A stretch of 64,000 bases of DNA, from positions 6,138,001 through 6,202,000 of the forward strand of contig NZ_CP120210.1 in the NCBI RefSeq assembly GCF_029369745.1, given 5' to 3'. Numbering within the stretch: position 1 is the stretch's first letter; each line of letters opens with the position of its first letter. The notes beneath the pieces were generated by a model. That model made no database searches. It was not told the DNA's origin and saw only the letters and a program-made list of their open reading frames with translations. A program made the position numbers and the translations under genes. The stretch comes from Amycolatopsis sp. QT-25. GTDB taxonomy: Bacteria > Actinomycetota > Actinomycetes > Mycobacteriales > Pseudonocardiaceae. This document shows, piece after piece, positions 45,084 to 54,186 of this stretch.

Positions 45084-46370
45084 TCAGAACTGCTCGGCCT
45101 CGGTGGAGCCGGCGAGCGCGGTGGTCGAGCTCTCCGGGTTCAGCGCGGTCGCGACGTTGTCGAACCAGCCGGTGCCGACCTCGCGCTGGTGCTTCGTGGC
45201 GGTGTAACCGCGGTCCTCCGAAGCGAACTCGCGCTCCTGGAGGTCGACGTAGGCGGTCATGCCCTCGCGGGCGTAACCGTGCGCCAGGTCGAACATCGAG
45301 TAGTTCAGGGCGTGGAAGCCCGCCAGGGTGATGAACTGGAACTTGTAACCCATGTGGCCGAGTTCGCGCTGGAACTTCGCGATCGTCGCGTCGTCCAGGT
45401 GCTTCTTCCAGTTGAACGACGGCGAGCAGTTGTAGGCCAGCATCTGGTCCGGGTACTTCGCCTTGATCGCCTCGGCGAACTGGCGGGCGACCTCGAGGTC
45501 CGGCTTGGAGGTCTCCATCCACAGCAGGTCGGCGTACTCGGCGTAGGCCAGGCCGCGGTCGATGCAGGGGTCGATGCCGTTGGTGACGTTGTAGAAGCCC
45601 TCGGCGGTGCGCTCGCCGGTGACGTACTTGCGGTCACGCTCGTCGACGTCGCTGGTGATCAGCGTGGCGGCCTGCGCGTCGGTGCGGGCGACGATCAGCG
45701 ACGGCACGTTCAGCACGTCCGCGGCGAGGCGGGCGGCGTTCAGCGTGCGCTCGTGCTGCTTGGTCGGGATGAGCACCTTGCCACCGAGGTGACCGCACTT
45801 CTTCTCGGAAGCGAGCTGGTCTTCCCAGTGCACACCCGCGGCACCGGCGGCGATCATGCCCTTCATCAGCTCGAAGGCGTTGAGCGGGCCACCGAAGCCC
45901 GCCTCGGCGTCGGCGACGATCGGGGCGTACCAGTCGATGTCGGTGTTACCTTCGGCCCAGTTGATCTGGTCGGCGCGGCCCAGCGCGTTGTTGATGCGGC
46001 GGACGACCGCGGGCACCGAGTTGGCCGGGTAGAGGCTCTGGTCCGGGTAGGTCTGGCCGGAGAGGTTGGCGTCGGCGGCGACCTGCCAGCCCGACAGGTA
46101 GATGGCCTTGAGGCCGGCGCGGACCTGCTGCACCGCCTGGTTACCGGTCAGCGCGCCCAGGGAGTGGACGTAGTCCTCGTTGTGCAGGAGGTCCCAAAGC
46201 TTCTCGGCGCCGCGGCGAGCGAGCGTGTGCTCCTCGACCACGCTGCCGCGCAGCTTGACCACGTCAGCCGCGGAGTACGACCGCTTCACGCCCGCCCAGC
46301 GGGGGTCGGTCTCCCACTGCTTGGCCAGTTCGGCGGCCGCCTGCTCCAGCTGCTGCGCGTGCTGAGTCAT
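45084..46370 (-). CDS. aceA: Isocitrate lyase
   Basis: 428 residues from ATG 46370, after GGGAGAA. It splits isocitrate into succinate and glyoxylate so that acetate or fatty acids can feed growth. The catalytic Cys is in ASEKKCGHLGGKVL (KKCGH signature); YAPIVADAEAGFGGPLNAFEL and YNCSPSFNWKKHLDD are family motifs. It is divergent from the RamB-like regulator, with two RamB-like sequence boxes in the gap. Confidence 0.97.
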   Translation of the reverse strand: MTQHAQQLEQAAAELAKQWETDPRWAGVKRSYSAADVVKLRGSVVEEHTLARRGAEKLWDLLHNEDYVHSLGALTGNQAVQQVRAGLKAIYLSGWQVAADANLSGQTYPDQSLYPANSVPAVVRRINNALGRADQINWAEGNTDIDWYAPIVADAEAGFGGPLNAFELMKGMIAAGAAGVHWEDQLASEKKCGHLGGKVLIPTKQHERTLNAARLAADVLNVPSLIVARTDAQAATLITSDVDERDRKYVTGERTAEGFYNVTNGIDPCIDRGLAYAEYADLLWMETSKPDLEVARQFAEAIKAKYPDQMLAYNCSPSFNWKKHLDDATIAKFQRELGHMGYKFQFITLAGFHALNYSMFDLAHGYAREGMTAYVDLQEREFASEDRGYTATKHQREVGTGWFDNVATALNPESSTTALAGSTEAEQF

Positions 46371-46385
46371 CGGATTCTCCCGGTG

Positions 46386-46401
46386 TTGCGAAGTTTGCGA
46401 G
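46386..46401. promoter_or_regulatory. RamB-like box near aceA
   Basis: TTGCGAAGTTTGCGAG matches 13 of 16 bases of the second box at 46494. The known RamB site in corynebacteria is built on CTTTGCAAA-like sequence. It lies just upstream of the aceA ribosome site. Confidence 0.5.
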
Positions 46402-46462
46402 TGATCGCCTTTCCTGACCTGACCCTGACATGACAGGGGAAATCCGATCCAGAGCGCCAATT

Positions 46463-46509
46463 TGCCAATTTCTGTGAAGCTTCCGTAGCATCTTGCAAAG
46501 GTTGCGAAT
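46463..46509 (+). promoter_or_regulatory. Promoter and RamB-like box of the regulator gene
   Basis: Plus-strand -35 TTGCCA (46463-46468), 18-bp spacer, -10 TAGCAT (46487-46492), then the box TTGCAAAGGTTGCGAA (46494-46509) at the predicted start point. A third related stretch (TTCGCAAGCAAAGGCAAA) follows. This fits autoregulation as well as control of aceA. Confidence 0.55.
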
Positions 46510-46597
46510 CGCCGGTTCGCAAGCAAAGGCAAATCCACGGGCTTGACCGTTCACTGAATCGTTCAGGTCCGGAAACCTTGCGGACAGAGAGGCCTCA

Positions 46598-48025
46598 GTG
46601 GACAAAACCTTCGCCGGAGCGAAGCTGCGGCATCTGCGTGAAAGCCGGTCGATGAGCCAGGCCGATCTCGCTCGTGTGCTCGAGATCTCACCCAGTTACC
46701 TCAACCAGATCGAGCACAACTCGCGTCCGCTGACCGTTCCGGTGCTCCTTCGCATCACGCAGGCGTTCGGAGTGGACACCGAGTTCTTCGCGAACAACGA
46801 CACCGCCCGGCTCGTCGCGGACGTGAAAGAAGCGTTGCTCGACGAGGTCCTCGGCGTGGGTGTCACGAACAGCGAGCTCAACGACCTCGCCACGAACCTC
46901 CCGACGATCGCCCAGGCCCTGGTCAAACTGCACCGCAGCTACCGCAACGCCGTGGAGAACACCGCCGCGCTGACCACGGAAAACGGCCTCGGCCTGCACG
47001 GCAGCGCCGCCACCGCCCTGCCGCACGAAGAGGTCCGCGACTTCTTCTACGAGCGGGAGAACTACGTCGCCGAGCTGGACGAACGCGCCGAACGGATGGC
47101 GCACGACATCCCCCTGCAGCGTGGCCAGGTGCTCGCGGCGCTGAAGGAGACCCTGATCCAGCGCTACGGCGTCGACGTCACCAGTGATGGCATCGACGAG
47201 ATCAACGGCGAACAGCACCGGTACGAACCCGGACCGCGGGTGCTGCGGCTGGCGCCGAGCCTGCGCGTGGGGCAGCAGGCGTTCCGGATGGCTTCCCAGA
47301 TCGCGCTATTGGAATACGACGACCTGATCACCGAGCTCGCCGACTCGTGGGCGTTCTCCGGACCCGCCGCGCGTTCGCTGGCCAGGGTCGGGCTCGCGAA
47401 CTACTTCGCGGGCGCGCTCATCCTCCCGTATGGACCGTTCCTGGCCTGCGCCGAACGGTTCCGCTACGACATCGAGCGGCTCTGTGACCACTTCGGCGTC
47501 GGTTTCGAGACGGTCTGCCACCGGCTCTCGACGTTGCAGCGCCCGAAGAACCGCGGCGTGCCGTTCTCCTTCGTCCGGGTCGACCGGGCGGGGAACATGT
47601 CGAAACGCCAGTCCGCGGCCGGCTTCCACTTCTCCCGCGTCGGCGGCGCGTGTCCACTGTGGAACATCTACGAGGCGTTCACCCAGCCCGGCAAGATCCT
47701 CACCCAGATCGCCACCCTGCCCGACGGCAAGAGCTACTTCTGGGTCGCGCGGACGGTGTCACGCAACATCGGCGGCTACGGCAGCCCCGGCAAGACGTTC
47801 ACCGTCGGCCTCGGCTGCGAACTGCGGCACGCGAAACGGCTGATCTACTCGACCGGGCTCGATCTCGACGACCGCGCCGCCGCCACCCCGATCGGCATGG
47901 GGTGCAAAGTCTGCGAACGCCCGGCGTGCTCGCAGCGCGCGTTCCCCACGATCGGCAAACAGCTGACCGTGGACGAGAACACCAGCACCTTCGTCCCGTA
48001 CCCGGCGGTGCCGAAGGCGCCTTGA
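46598..48025 (+). CDS. ramB: RamB-type regulator of the glyoxylate shunt (XRE + ImmA/IrrE + DUF2083)
   Basis: 475 residues from GTG 46598 after AGAGAGG. The N-terminal XRE helix-turn-helix reads LRESRSMSQADLARVLEISPSYLNQIEHN. A middle IrrE-like domain lacks the HExxH zinc motif (region ARVGLANYFAGALI). The C-terminal DUF2083 domain ends with a cysteine group, GMGCKVCERPACSQRAFPTIG. In corynebacteria and mycobacteria such ScfR/RamB regulators control isocitrate lyase and acetate genes. Being divergent from aceA strongly supports the same role here. Confidence 0.85.
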   Translation: MDKTFAGAKLRHLRESRSMSQADLARVLEISPSYLNQIEHNSRPLTVPVLLRITQAFGVDTEFFANNDTARLVADVKEALLDEVLGVGVTNSELNDLATNLPTIAQALVKLHRSYRNAVENTAALTTENGLGLHGSAATALPHEEVRDFFYERENYVAELDERAERMAHDIPLQRGQVLAALKETLIQRYGVDVTSDGIDEINGEQHRYEPGPRVLRLAPSLRVGQQAFRMASQIALLEYDDLITELADSWAFSGPAARSLARVGLANYFAGALILPYGPFLACAERFRYDIERLCDHFGVGFETVCHRLSTLQRPKNRGVPFSFVRVDRAGNMSKRQSAAGFHFSRVGGACPLWNIYEAFTQPGKILTQIATLPDGKSYFWVARTVSRNIGGYGSPGKTFTVGLGCELRHAKRLIYSTGLDLDDRAAATPIGMGCKVCERPACSQRAFPTIGKQLTVDENTSTFVPYPAVPKAP

Positions 48026-48034
48026 GCCCCCTTC

Positions 48035-48092
48035 CCGCAATTCGTCACCTAATTGCGAGGGCCGGACGTCGCAAGCAGGTGACGAATTGCGG
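48035..48092. repeat. Inverted repeat, family 2, copy 4
   Basis: Outer arms CCGCAATTCGTCACCT (48035-48050) and exact complement (48077-48092); the inner arms add 8 bp with two mismatches. It lies between the convergent ramB and ilvA genes. Confidence 0.82.
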
Positions 48093-48101
48093 TGGGGGGC
48101 G

Positions 48102-49358
48102 TCACACCAGGAAGTGGAAGAGCGGGCTGCCCGGCTCCACCCGCTCCACCTGCAGCGGGCTCCTGTCCAGCCGGTGCAGCAGGCCTTCCAGATCACCGGC
48201 GCGCGCGAGTTCGACGCCGATCAGCGCCGGGCCGGTCTCGCGGCTGTTGCGCTTCACGTACTCGAACCGCGTGATGTCGTCGTCCGGCCCGAGGACCTCG
48301 TCGAGGAACCGCCGCAGCGCGCCGGGCTCCTGCGGGAACCCCACCAGGAAGTAGTGCTTCAGTCCTTCGTGGATCAGCGACCGTTCGAGCACTTCGCCGT
48401 AGCGGCTGACGTCGTTGTTGCCGCCGGAGACGACGCACACCACGATCTGCCCGGGGTCGATCTTCACCGTCGTGCCGAGCGCCGCGGCCGCGAGCGCGCC
48501 CGCGGGTTCGGCGATCACGCCGTCGGACTGGTACATCGCGAGCATTTCCGTGCAGATCGCGCCCTCGGCGACGTCGGTGAGTTCGACGTCACCGTCGCGG
48601 ACCAGCGGATACGTCACCGACCCTGCCAGCGCGACCGCCGCGCCGTCGACGAAGGTGTCGACGGTTTCCAGCCGCACCGGCGCCCCGGCGGCCAGCGCGG
48701 CCGCCATACAGGTCGCGCCCGCCGGTTCGACCCCGACGATCCGCATCTCCGGCGCCCGTTCCGCGGCCCACGCGACGATGCCCGCGAGCAGGCCGCCGCC
48801 ACCGACCGGCACCACCATGACGTCCGGGACGAACCCGAGCTGCGCGACGACCTCCATCGCGACCGTGCCCTGCCCGGCGACCGTCTCCGGCGCGTCGAAG
48901 GCGGGGACCAGCGTCGCGCCCGTGGTCTCCGCGTCGTGCTTCGCGGCGGTGAAAGCGTCCTCATAGGTCTCGCCGACGACGATGACCTCGATGTGCGAGC
49001 CGCCCAGCGTCGCGATCCGCTCGCGCTTCTGCCGGGGAGTCGTGCCGGGAACGTAGACCCGGCCGTTCGCGCCGAGGCGGCGGCACGCGTACGCCACACC
49101 CTGCGCGTGGTTGCCCGCGCTGGCGCAGACGACGCCGCGCTGCCGGTGTTCCGCGTCGAGCTGGACGATGAAGTTGTAGGCACCGCGGATCTTGTAGGAG
49201 CGCACGGTCTGGAGGTCTTCGCGTTTGAGCCAGACCCGGGCGTCCACCCTGGCCGAAAGCCGTTCGTTCGGTTCGAGCGGCGTCCGGGTCACCACCCCGG
49301 CCAATCGCTTGGCGGCCTCTTCGACCGTTCGGGCGCTCACCGTTTCGATCCGTTGCAC
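48102..49358 (-). CDS. ilvA: Threonine ammonia-lyase, biosynthetic type
   Basis: 418 residues from GTG 49358. It turns threonine into 2-ketobutyrate, the isoleucine precursor used by IlvB. The PLP Lys is in TVRSYKIRGAYNFIV; CASAGNHAQGVAYACRRLG and VPVGGGGLLAGIVAW are family motifs. A single ACT-like regulatory domain (about residues 330-418, HYFLVGFPQEPGALRRFLDEV) suggests isoleucine feedback. The longer upstream frame (to 49442) is not conserved. It is not linked to the ilvBNC operon 40 kb away. Confidence 0.93.
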   Translation of the reverse strand: MQRIETVSARTVEEAAKRLAGVVTRTPLEPNERLSARVDARVWLKREDLQTVRSYKIRGAYNFIVQLDAEHRQRGVVCASAGNHAQGVAYACRRLGANGRVYVPGTTPRQKRERIATLGGSHIEVIVVGETYEDAFTAAKHDAETTGATLVPAFDAPETVAGQGTVAMEVVAQLGFVPDVMVVPVGGGGLLAGIVAWAAERAPEMRIVGVEPAGATCMAAALAAGAPVRLETVDTFVDGAAVALAGSVTYPLVRDGDVELTDVAEGAICTEMLAMYQSDGVIAEPAGALAAAALGTTVKIDPGQIVVCVVSGGNNDVSRYGEVLERSLIHEGLKHYFLVGFPQEPGALRRFLDEVLGPDDDITRFEYVKRNSRETGPALIGVELARAGDLEGLLHRLDRSPLQVERVEPGSPLFHFLV

Positions 49359-49450
49359 GAATGCTGAATGTACTGACCGCCTCCGGTCACGACGGAGAGT
49401 GGTCCGATCCAGTTCACGGATTGTCGGTGGTCTGTGGTCCACTGGTCGCC

Positions 49451-50017
49451 ATGGTGAGCAAGGTCGACGGAGTCCGGAGTCTCGATGCGTTGCGCGAGCT
49501 GGTCCACAGCGGCGCGGAGCCCGAGTACCAGCTCTTCTACGGCCACACCCCGCTCAAGAGCGGCCGGGTCAACGCGGCCTGCCTGAGCCAGTGGTGGCAC
49601 GCGCCGTTCGTCGCGGGCGGCGAGCGGTACCCGACGGCCGAGCACTACATGATGGCGAGCAAGGCGGAACTGTTCGGCGACCACGAGGCCGCGGCGGCCA
49701 TCCGTCGGGCGCCGGACCCGAAGACCGCCAAGATCCTCGGCCGCGAGGTCTCCGGTTTCGACGCCGAACTGTGGGAGCGGCACCGCTTCGACATCGTCAT
49801 CGACGGCAACCTGGAGAAGTTCCGCCAGCACGCCGAGGAGCGCGAGTTCCTGCTGGCCACGGGCGACAAGGTGATCGTCGAGGCGTCGAGGATGGACCTG
49901 GTCTGGGGCAGCGGCGTCGCCCGCGACGACAAGAACGCCACGCGCCCCGATTACTGGCGCGGGGAGAACCTGCTGGGCTTCGCGCTCATGGAGGTCCGGG
50001 AGCAGCTTCGCGGCTGA
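49451..50017 (+). CDS. NADAR-family N-glycosidase-like protein
   Basis: 188 residues from ATG 49451; the frame is open from 49361 but lacks support. NADAR motifs: YGHTPLKSGRVNAACLSQWW, GERYPTAEHYMMASKAELFGD and the late EASRMDLVWGSGVARDDKN. Relatives such as YbiA act on riboflavin-pathway intermediates, and others remove ADP-ribose from DNA or protein; which applies here is unknown. Divergent from ilvA with a shared promoter region. Confidence 0.85.
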   Translation: MVSKVDGVRSLDALRELVHSGAEPEYQLFYGHTPLKSGRVNAACLSQWWHAPFVAGGERYPTAEHYMMASKAELFGDHEAAAAIRRAPDPKTAKILGREVSGFDAELWERHRFDIVIDGNLEKFRQHAEEREFLLATGDKVIVEASRMDLVWGSGVARDDKNATRPDYWRGENLLGFALMEVREQLRG

Positions 50018-50122
50018 TTCCGTTTCGTGGGTGTGGCGTCCACCTGATCACCGCATGGCCCGCATCTCCCGGACAGCTTCCCGACGCCGTCTGGGTGACC
50101 GCGCTCGCGGCCGTGATCAGGC

Positions 50123-50197
50123 GGACGGCATGGGTGACACCACGGACGACATCCGTGAGCAGAGGGACGACACCGGTGATCCAGCGGACGACACGAG
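50123..50197. repeat. Array of 21-nt repeats, family 3, copy 2
   Basis: Three units of exactly 21 nt plus a partial fourth start at 50123, 50144, 50165 and 50186, consensus GGACGACAYCSGTGAYC. The bases just upstream (CGTGATCAGGC) match those before the array at 9629. The gap 50018-50203 holds no gene. Confidence 0.75.
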
Positions 50198-50203
50198 GCT
50201 GAG

Positions 50204-50962
50204 TCAGGAGTCGACGCCCAGCGTCTTCTGGAGCGCCTTGTCCGCCTTACGCGCCATGTCCGCGACAGCCTCGCGGCGGGCGGCGTCGGCGGCGTAGTCG
50301 TCCTGCCGGTTCCGCACCACGCGCGCCGGCGAACCGACGGCGATCGAGTAGTCCGGGATCTCGCCCCGCACCACGGCGTGCGCGCCGAGCACGCAGCCGC
50401 GGCCGACCCGCGTGCCCTTGAGCACGGAGACCTTCGTGCCGATCCAGGTGTCCGGCCCGATCCGCACCGGCGACTTCACGATGCCCTGATCCTTGATCGG
50501 GACGGTGATGTCGGTGGTGACGTGGTCGAAGTCGCAGATGTACACCCAGTCCGCGACGAGGGTGGCCGCGCCGAGTTCGATGTCGAGGTAGCCGTTGAGG
50601 ACGTTCTGCCGCCCGAACACCGCCTTGTCGCCGATGCGCAGCGAACCCTCGTGGCAGCGGATCGCGTTGCCGTCGCCGATGTGCACCCAGCGGCCGATCT
50701 CCAGCCGTCCGTAGCCGGGCCGGCAGTGGATCTCGACGTCCTTGCCGAGGAACACCATTCCCCGCAGGATGATGTGCGGGTTCGCGACGCGGAACTTCAG
50801 CAACCGCCAGTATCGGACCAGGTACCAAGGCGTGTACGCGCGGTTTCGCCGCACCCAGCGCAGCGAATCCTTGGTCAGGAACTTCGCCTGACGCGGGTCA
50901 CGACGGGCCTGGCCCCAAGCGCGGAGCCGCGACAGCGCGGGCGCACCCCACATGGACGTCAT
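50204..50962 (-). CDS. Hexapeptide-repeat (LbH) acyltransferase
   Basis: 252 residues. After a basic helical start, hexapeptide turns of a left-handed beta-helix run from about residue 65 (LRGMVFLGKDVEIHCRP, IGRWVHIGDGNAIRC, IGPDTWIGTKVSVLKGTRVG, CVLGAHAVVRGEIPDYSIAVGSPARVV). It uses acetyl- or acyl-CoA. Mycobacteria have such a gene (Rv3034c, from memory) in the methylglucose polysaccharide region; here it lies 8 kb from the GT4 gene, so the link is only suggestive. Confidence 0.82.
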   Translation of the reverse strand: MTSMWGAPALSRLRAWGQARRDPRQAKFLTKDSLRWVRRNRAYTPWYLVRYWRLLKFRVANPHIILRGMVFLGKDVEIHCRPGYGRLEIGRWVHIGDGNAIRCHEGSLRIGDKAVFGRQNVLNGYLDIELGAATLVADWVYICDFDHVTTDITVPIKDQGIVKSPVRIGPDTWIGTKVSVLKGTRVGRGCVLGAHAVVRGEIPDYSIAVGSPARVVRNRQDDYAADAARREAVADMARKADKALQKTLGVDS

Positions 50963-51015
50963 ACCGGTGACCGTAACCTGTGATCAGGCCGTCGACCGCA
51001 AAGGGGAGCACGCGC

Positions 51016-51975
51016 ATGGGGACCAAGCTGATCATCGACACCGACCCGGGGGTCGACGACGCCTTCGCGTTGGCGTTGGCCACGCGATCCGAGGACGTCG
51101 AACTCCTCGGCGTGACCACGGTGTTCGGCAACGTGCCGCTGAGCCACACCACCGCCAACGCGCGCCGCCTGCTGCAGCTCTTCGGCCGCGACGACGTCCC
51201 CGTCGCGGCCGGTGCCGCGCGGCCGCTGGTGTACGGCAACGCCAGGACCGCCGGGTTCGTCCACGGCCAGGACGGCCTTTCCGGCCACGCCGGGACGCTG
51301 CCGGAGGCGAAGCGCCCGCTCGACGAACGCGGCGCCATCCGCCTGCTGGTGGATCTGCTGGAAGCCGCCGACGAGCCGGTGACCATCGCCCCGATCGGCC
51401 CGCTCACGAACATCGCGCTGCTGCTGGCGGCCCATCCGGACATCCGCGAGAAGATCGGCCGGATCGTCGTCATGGGCGGCGGGGTGACCAAGGGGAACTC
51501 CACCACCGCGGCCGAGTTCAACATCTGGAGCGACCCCGAGGCCGCGCGCCGCGTGCTGGTCGACGAGGACATCCCGACGGTGCTGGTCCCCCTGGACATC
51601 ACGCACCAGTGCTCGGTCGACACGACGTGGCTCGGCAAGCTCGCCGCCTCCGGCCCGCTCGGCGCGGCGCTCGAAGCGCTGACACCCACTTATGTCGAGC
51701 ACTACACGCCGATCCTCGGTCTCCCCGGGATGGTCATGCACGACGCGGTCGCGGTGGCCGAGGCGATCCGGCCGGGCATCCTCGACGTCGAGTCGTACCC
51801 CGTGGACGTCGAGTGCGGCTTCGGCCCCGCGCGCGGGGCGACTCTCGTAGACCGGCGAAGGCTGCGAAGCACCGATCCGCAGGCCGTGCCGGGCCGCACC
51901 ATCGACGTCGCGCTGACCACCGACGTCGACGCCCTCCGCGAGTTCGTGCTGAGCCGCATCGTCGGAGGGCTCTGA
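51016..51975 (+). CDS. Inosine-uridine-type nucleoside hydrolase
   Basis: 319 residues from ATG 51016 after GGGGAG. The N-terminal IIDTDPGVDDAFALALA is the calcium-binding DxDxxxDD motif of nucleoside hydrolases; TIAPIGPLTNIALLLAAHPDI, VVMGGGVTKGNSTTAAEFNIWSDPEAA and MVMHDAVAVAEAI complete the family. It releases ribose and base from nucleosides for salvage. The stop overlaps the NlpC/P60 start by one base. Confidence 0.92.
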   Translation: MGTKLIIDTDPGVDDAFALALATRSEDVELLGVTTVFGNVPLSHTTANARRLLQLFGRDDVPVAAGAARPLVYGNARTAGFVHGQDGLSGHAGTLPEAKRPLDERGAIRLLVDLLEAADEPVTIAPIGPLTNIALLLAAHPDIREKIGRIVVMGGGVTKGNSTTAAEFNIWSDPEAARRVLVDEDIPTVLVPLDITHQCSVDTTWLGKLAASGPLGAALEALTPTYVEHYTPILGLPGMVMHDAVAVAEAIRPGILDVESYPVDVECGFGPARGATLVDRRRLRSTDPQAVPGRTIDVALTTDVDALREFVLSRIVGGL

Positions 51976-53099
51976 TGGAACAGCAGACTTCCCGCCGTCG
52001 CAGACTTCCGGTGATCATCGCCGCCGTCGTCGTCGCTGGTGCCGCCTTGGTCGCCGCCATCACCTTCGCACCGAAGGACGAGCCGAAGCCGGAAGCCGCC
52101 GCCGTCCAGTCCTCGGCCCCGCCCGCGCCGCCTTCGTCCTCCGTCCCCGCGGAGATGCCGAAGGAACAGCCGAAGGTGCCGCAGCAGATGGGGCAGGAGT
52201 TCGACGCCTGGGTGTCGAAGACCAGCGGCTGGCTCGACATCCCGCTGCGGGCGATGACCGGGTACGCGAAGACCACCGTGGCGCTGAGCAAGGAAACGCC
52301 GGGCTGCCGTCTTTCCTGGGTGACACTGGCCGCGCTCGGCAAGATCGCTTCCGACCACGGCCGCGTCACCGGTTCGAGCCTGAACGCCGACGGCGTGCTG
52401 ACCGTGCCGCTCGGCGCGGTCGAGGTCCGCGACTTCTACAACAAGGTCGTCTCGTCCGCGAACGCCAGCGGCCCGCTGCAATTGACCCCGTCGGTGTGGA
52501 AACAGTTCCAGGCCTCGGCGAGTGGCGGGAAGCCGGACCCGCAGAACATCGACGACGCCACGCTCACCGCCGGACGTGCCCTGTGCGCGGGCGGGCGTGA
52601 CCTCGGCCAGGGCCAGACGTGGTGGAACGCGGTGAGCACGTTGCAGCCCGCGCCGTTGCTGATGCACCGCACGCTCGCGACCGTGAACGTCTACGGCACG
52701 GTCGGGCAGAGCCCGCAGCCGCCGAACGCGGCGGCGTTGAGCGCGGTCAACTTCGCCATCGACAAGATCGGGTTGCCCTACGTCTGGGGCGGCAACGGCA
52801 CCGGCGGCGGCGACCCCGGTTTCGACTGCTCCGGCCTGACGACGGCCGCGTACGCCAGCGCCGGCGTGAAACTCATGCGGACCGCCCACACGCAGTACCA
52901 CAGCGTCGACAAGGTGACCGATCCTCAACTGGGCGACCTGATCTTCTACGGCGAGCCGAACATGAAGATCCACCACGTCGGGCTGTACATCGGGAACCAG
53001 CAGATGATCGACGCCCCGCAGACCGGGCAGGCGGTGCAGGTGCACACCTACCGGAAGCAAGGCGACGACTACGCCGGGGCGGGCCGCCCGACGGCGTGA
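51975..53099 (+). CDS. Membrane-anchored NlpC/P60 peptidoglycan hydrolase
   Basis: 374 residues. One N-terminal membrane segment (LPVIIAAVVVAGAALVAAITF), a Pro/Ala/Ser/Lys-rich linker, a lytic-transglycosylase-like helical domain (residues about 90-230, WVTLAALGKIASDHGR), then NlpC/P60 with catalytic Cys in PGFDCSGLTTAAYASAG and His in IHHVGLYIGNQQMIDAP. It should cut peptidoglycan peptides outside the cell. Coupled to the nucleoside hydrolase gene by TGATG, though the functions are not obviously linked. Confidence 0.88.
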   Translation: MEQQTSRRRRLPVIIAAVVVAGAALVAAITFAPKDEPKPEAAAVQSSAPPAPPSSSVPAEMPKEQPKVPQQMGQEFDAWVSKTSGWLDIPLRAMTGYAKTTVALSKETPGCRLSWVTLAALGKIASDHGRVTGSSLNADGVLTVPLGAVEVRDFYNKVVSSANASGPLQLTPSVWKQFQASASGGKPDPQNIDDATLTAGRALCAGGRDLGQGQTWWNAVSTLQPAPLLMHRTLATVNVYGTVGQSPQPPNAAALSAVNFAIDKIGLPYVWGGNGTGGGDPGFDCSGLTTAAYASAGVKLMRTAHTQYHSVDKVTDPQLGDLIFYGEPNMKIHHVGLYIGNQQMIDAPQTGQAVQVHTYRKQGDDYAGAGRPTA

Positions 53100-53163
53100 C
53101 CACGCCCGAGCCGCCGTCGAACACCAGCCGAAGAAACTGCCGGCCTGGAAACGGGCGAGGTCG

Positions 53164-53179
53164 TGTCATGATGCTGACA
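53164..53179 (+). promoter_or_regulatory. Possible MarR autoregulatory operator
   Basis: TGTCATGATGCTGACA is an inverted repeat (TGTCA/TGACA, 6-bp spacer) ending at the first base of the MarR ATG. Position suits self-repression. Confidence 0.4.
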
Positions 53180-53622
53180 TGAGTCGAGGCGAGACGGTCG
53201 GACCGCTGGACCTGGCGGTGGGGTACATGCTGAAACGAGCGGCGACGGCGCTCCGGATGGCGATGGAGACCGCTTTGCGTCCACTCGACCTCACCGTGCC
53301 CCAGTACTCCTGTCTCGAGGTGCTCTCGCAGCGACCGGGGCTGTCCAACGCGGAACTGGCCAGGGCCGTGTTCGTCACGCGGCAGTCGATGAACCTGGTG
53401 CTGCGCGGGCTGCAGGACCGCGGCCTGGTCACCCGTCCGACGACGGCGCCGCAAGGACGCGCCTTGCCCAGCACCCTCACCGCCGCCGGGCAGGACCGGC
53501 TCCGCGCCGCCAGCGGCGTCGTGCGCGCGGTCCAGGATCGGATGCTCGAACCGTTCCCGGCGGCCGAGCAGGAGCGGCTGCTGCGGGATCTCGCCGCCTG
53601 CGCGGACGCGCTCGCCGAGTGA
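53179..53622 (+). CDS. MarR-family transcriptional regulator
   Basis: 147 residues. The winged helix reads LTVPQYSCLEVLSQRPGLSNAELARAVFVTRQSMNLVLRGLQDRGLV, with the beta-wing THR.. TTAPQGRALPSTLT. It probably senses a phenolic or drug ligand. TGTCA(n6)TGACA (53064-like spacing at 53164-53179) overlaps its start codon and may be its own operator. The neighbouring convergent gene encodes a lipoprotein. Confidence 0.88.
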   Translation: MSRGETVGPLDLAVGYMLKRAATALRMAMETALRPLDLTVPQYSCLEVLSQRPGLSNAELARAVFVTRQSMNLVLRGLQDRGLVTRPTTAPQGRALPSTLTAAGQDRLRAASGVVRAVQDRMLEPFPAAEQERLLRDLAACADALAE

Positions 53623-53623
53623 C

Positions 53624-54058
53624 TCAGGACCTCGTGCTCACCGGTGTTTCCGGCTTGAACGCGAACACGTCGACGCCTTGGACGAGCACATGCCAATCAC
53701 CGCAGACCTTGTCCGTCCTGCCTTCCTGCCCTTGCGGCCACCAGTGCGCGGCGAGAGTGGCGCCCTGCTTCGCGGCAGGCCCCGGCACGCAAACCGCGGG
53801 CAGCGCCCCGCCGCTGAACCGCAGGAGCCGCTCCGAGCCGGTCGTCCGGATGACCTCCGTGACCGCCGCCGCCCCGTCCGGCACCCACTCCGGCAGACGC
53901 GCGTCCGTGTCGCGCTTGCCTTCCGCGCCGGTCGCGTAGGCGACCGTCTTGACGTGCCCGTTCGCCTTTTCGGTCAAGCCTTCTTTGAGACCGCATCCGG
54001 TGAGGGCGAGCGCGGCCGTCGCGGCGGTGAGAACCGCCGCGGTGATCGTCGTGTTCAT
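53624..54058 (-). CDS. Small putative lipoprotein
   Basis: 144 residues. Signal peptide MNTTITAAVLTAATAALALTGC with lipobox LALTGC predicts a lipid-anchored surface protein. The mature part has two more Cys (AVCVPG and DKVCGDW), possibly a disulfide. No known domain recognised. It converges on the MarR gene with a one-base gap. Confidence 0.75.
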   Translation of the reverse strand: MNTTITAAVLTAATAALALTGCGLKEGLTEKANGHVKTVAYATGAEGKRDTDARLPEWVPDGAAAVTEVIRTTGSERLLRFSGGALPAVCVPGPAAKQGATLAAHWWPQGQEGRTDKVCGDWHVLVQGVDVFAFKPETPVSTRS

Positions 54059-54186
54059 ACGATCGAGTCAACCTCGCGGAACCGCGCACAGGATCGGACT
54101 TTCGGCCCGGCCGGGCCGCCATCCGGCCGATCTCGGTGACGGACAACCGCCAGCGCCCGGACACGCCGACCACCACAGTGGTCCTC

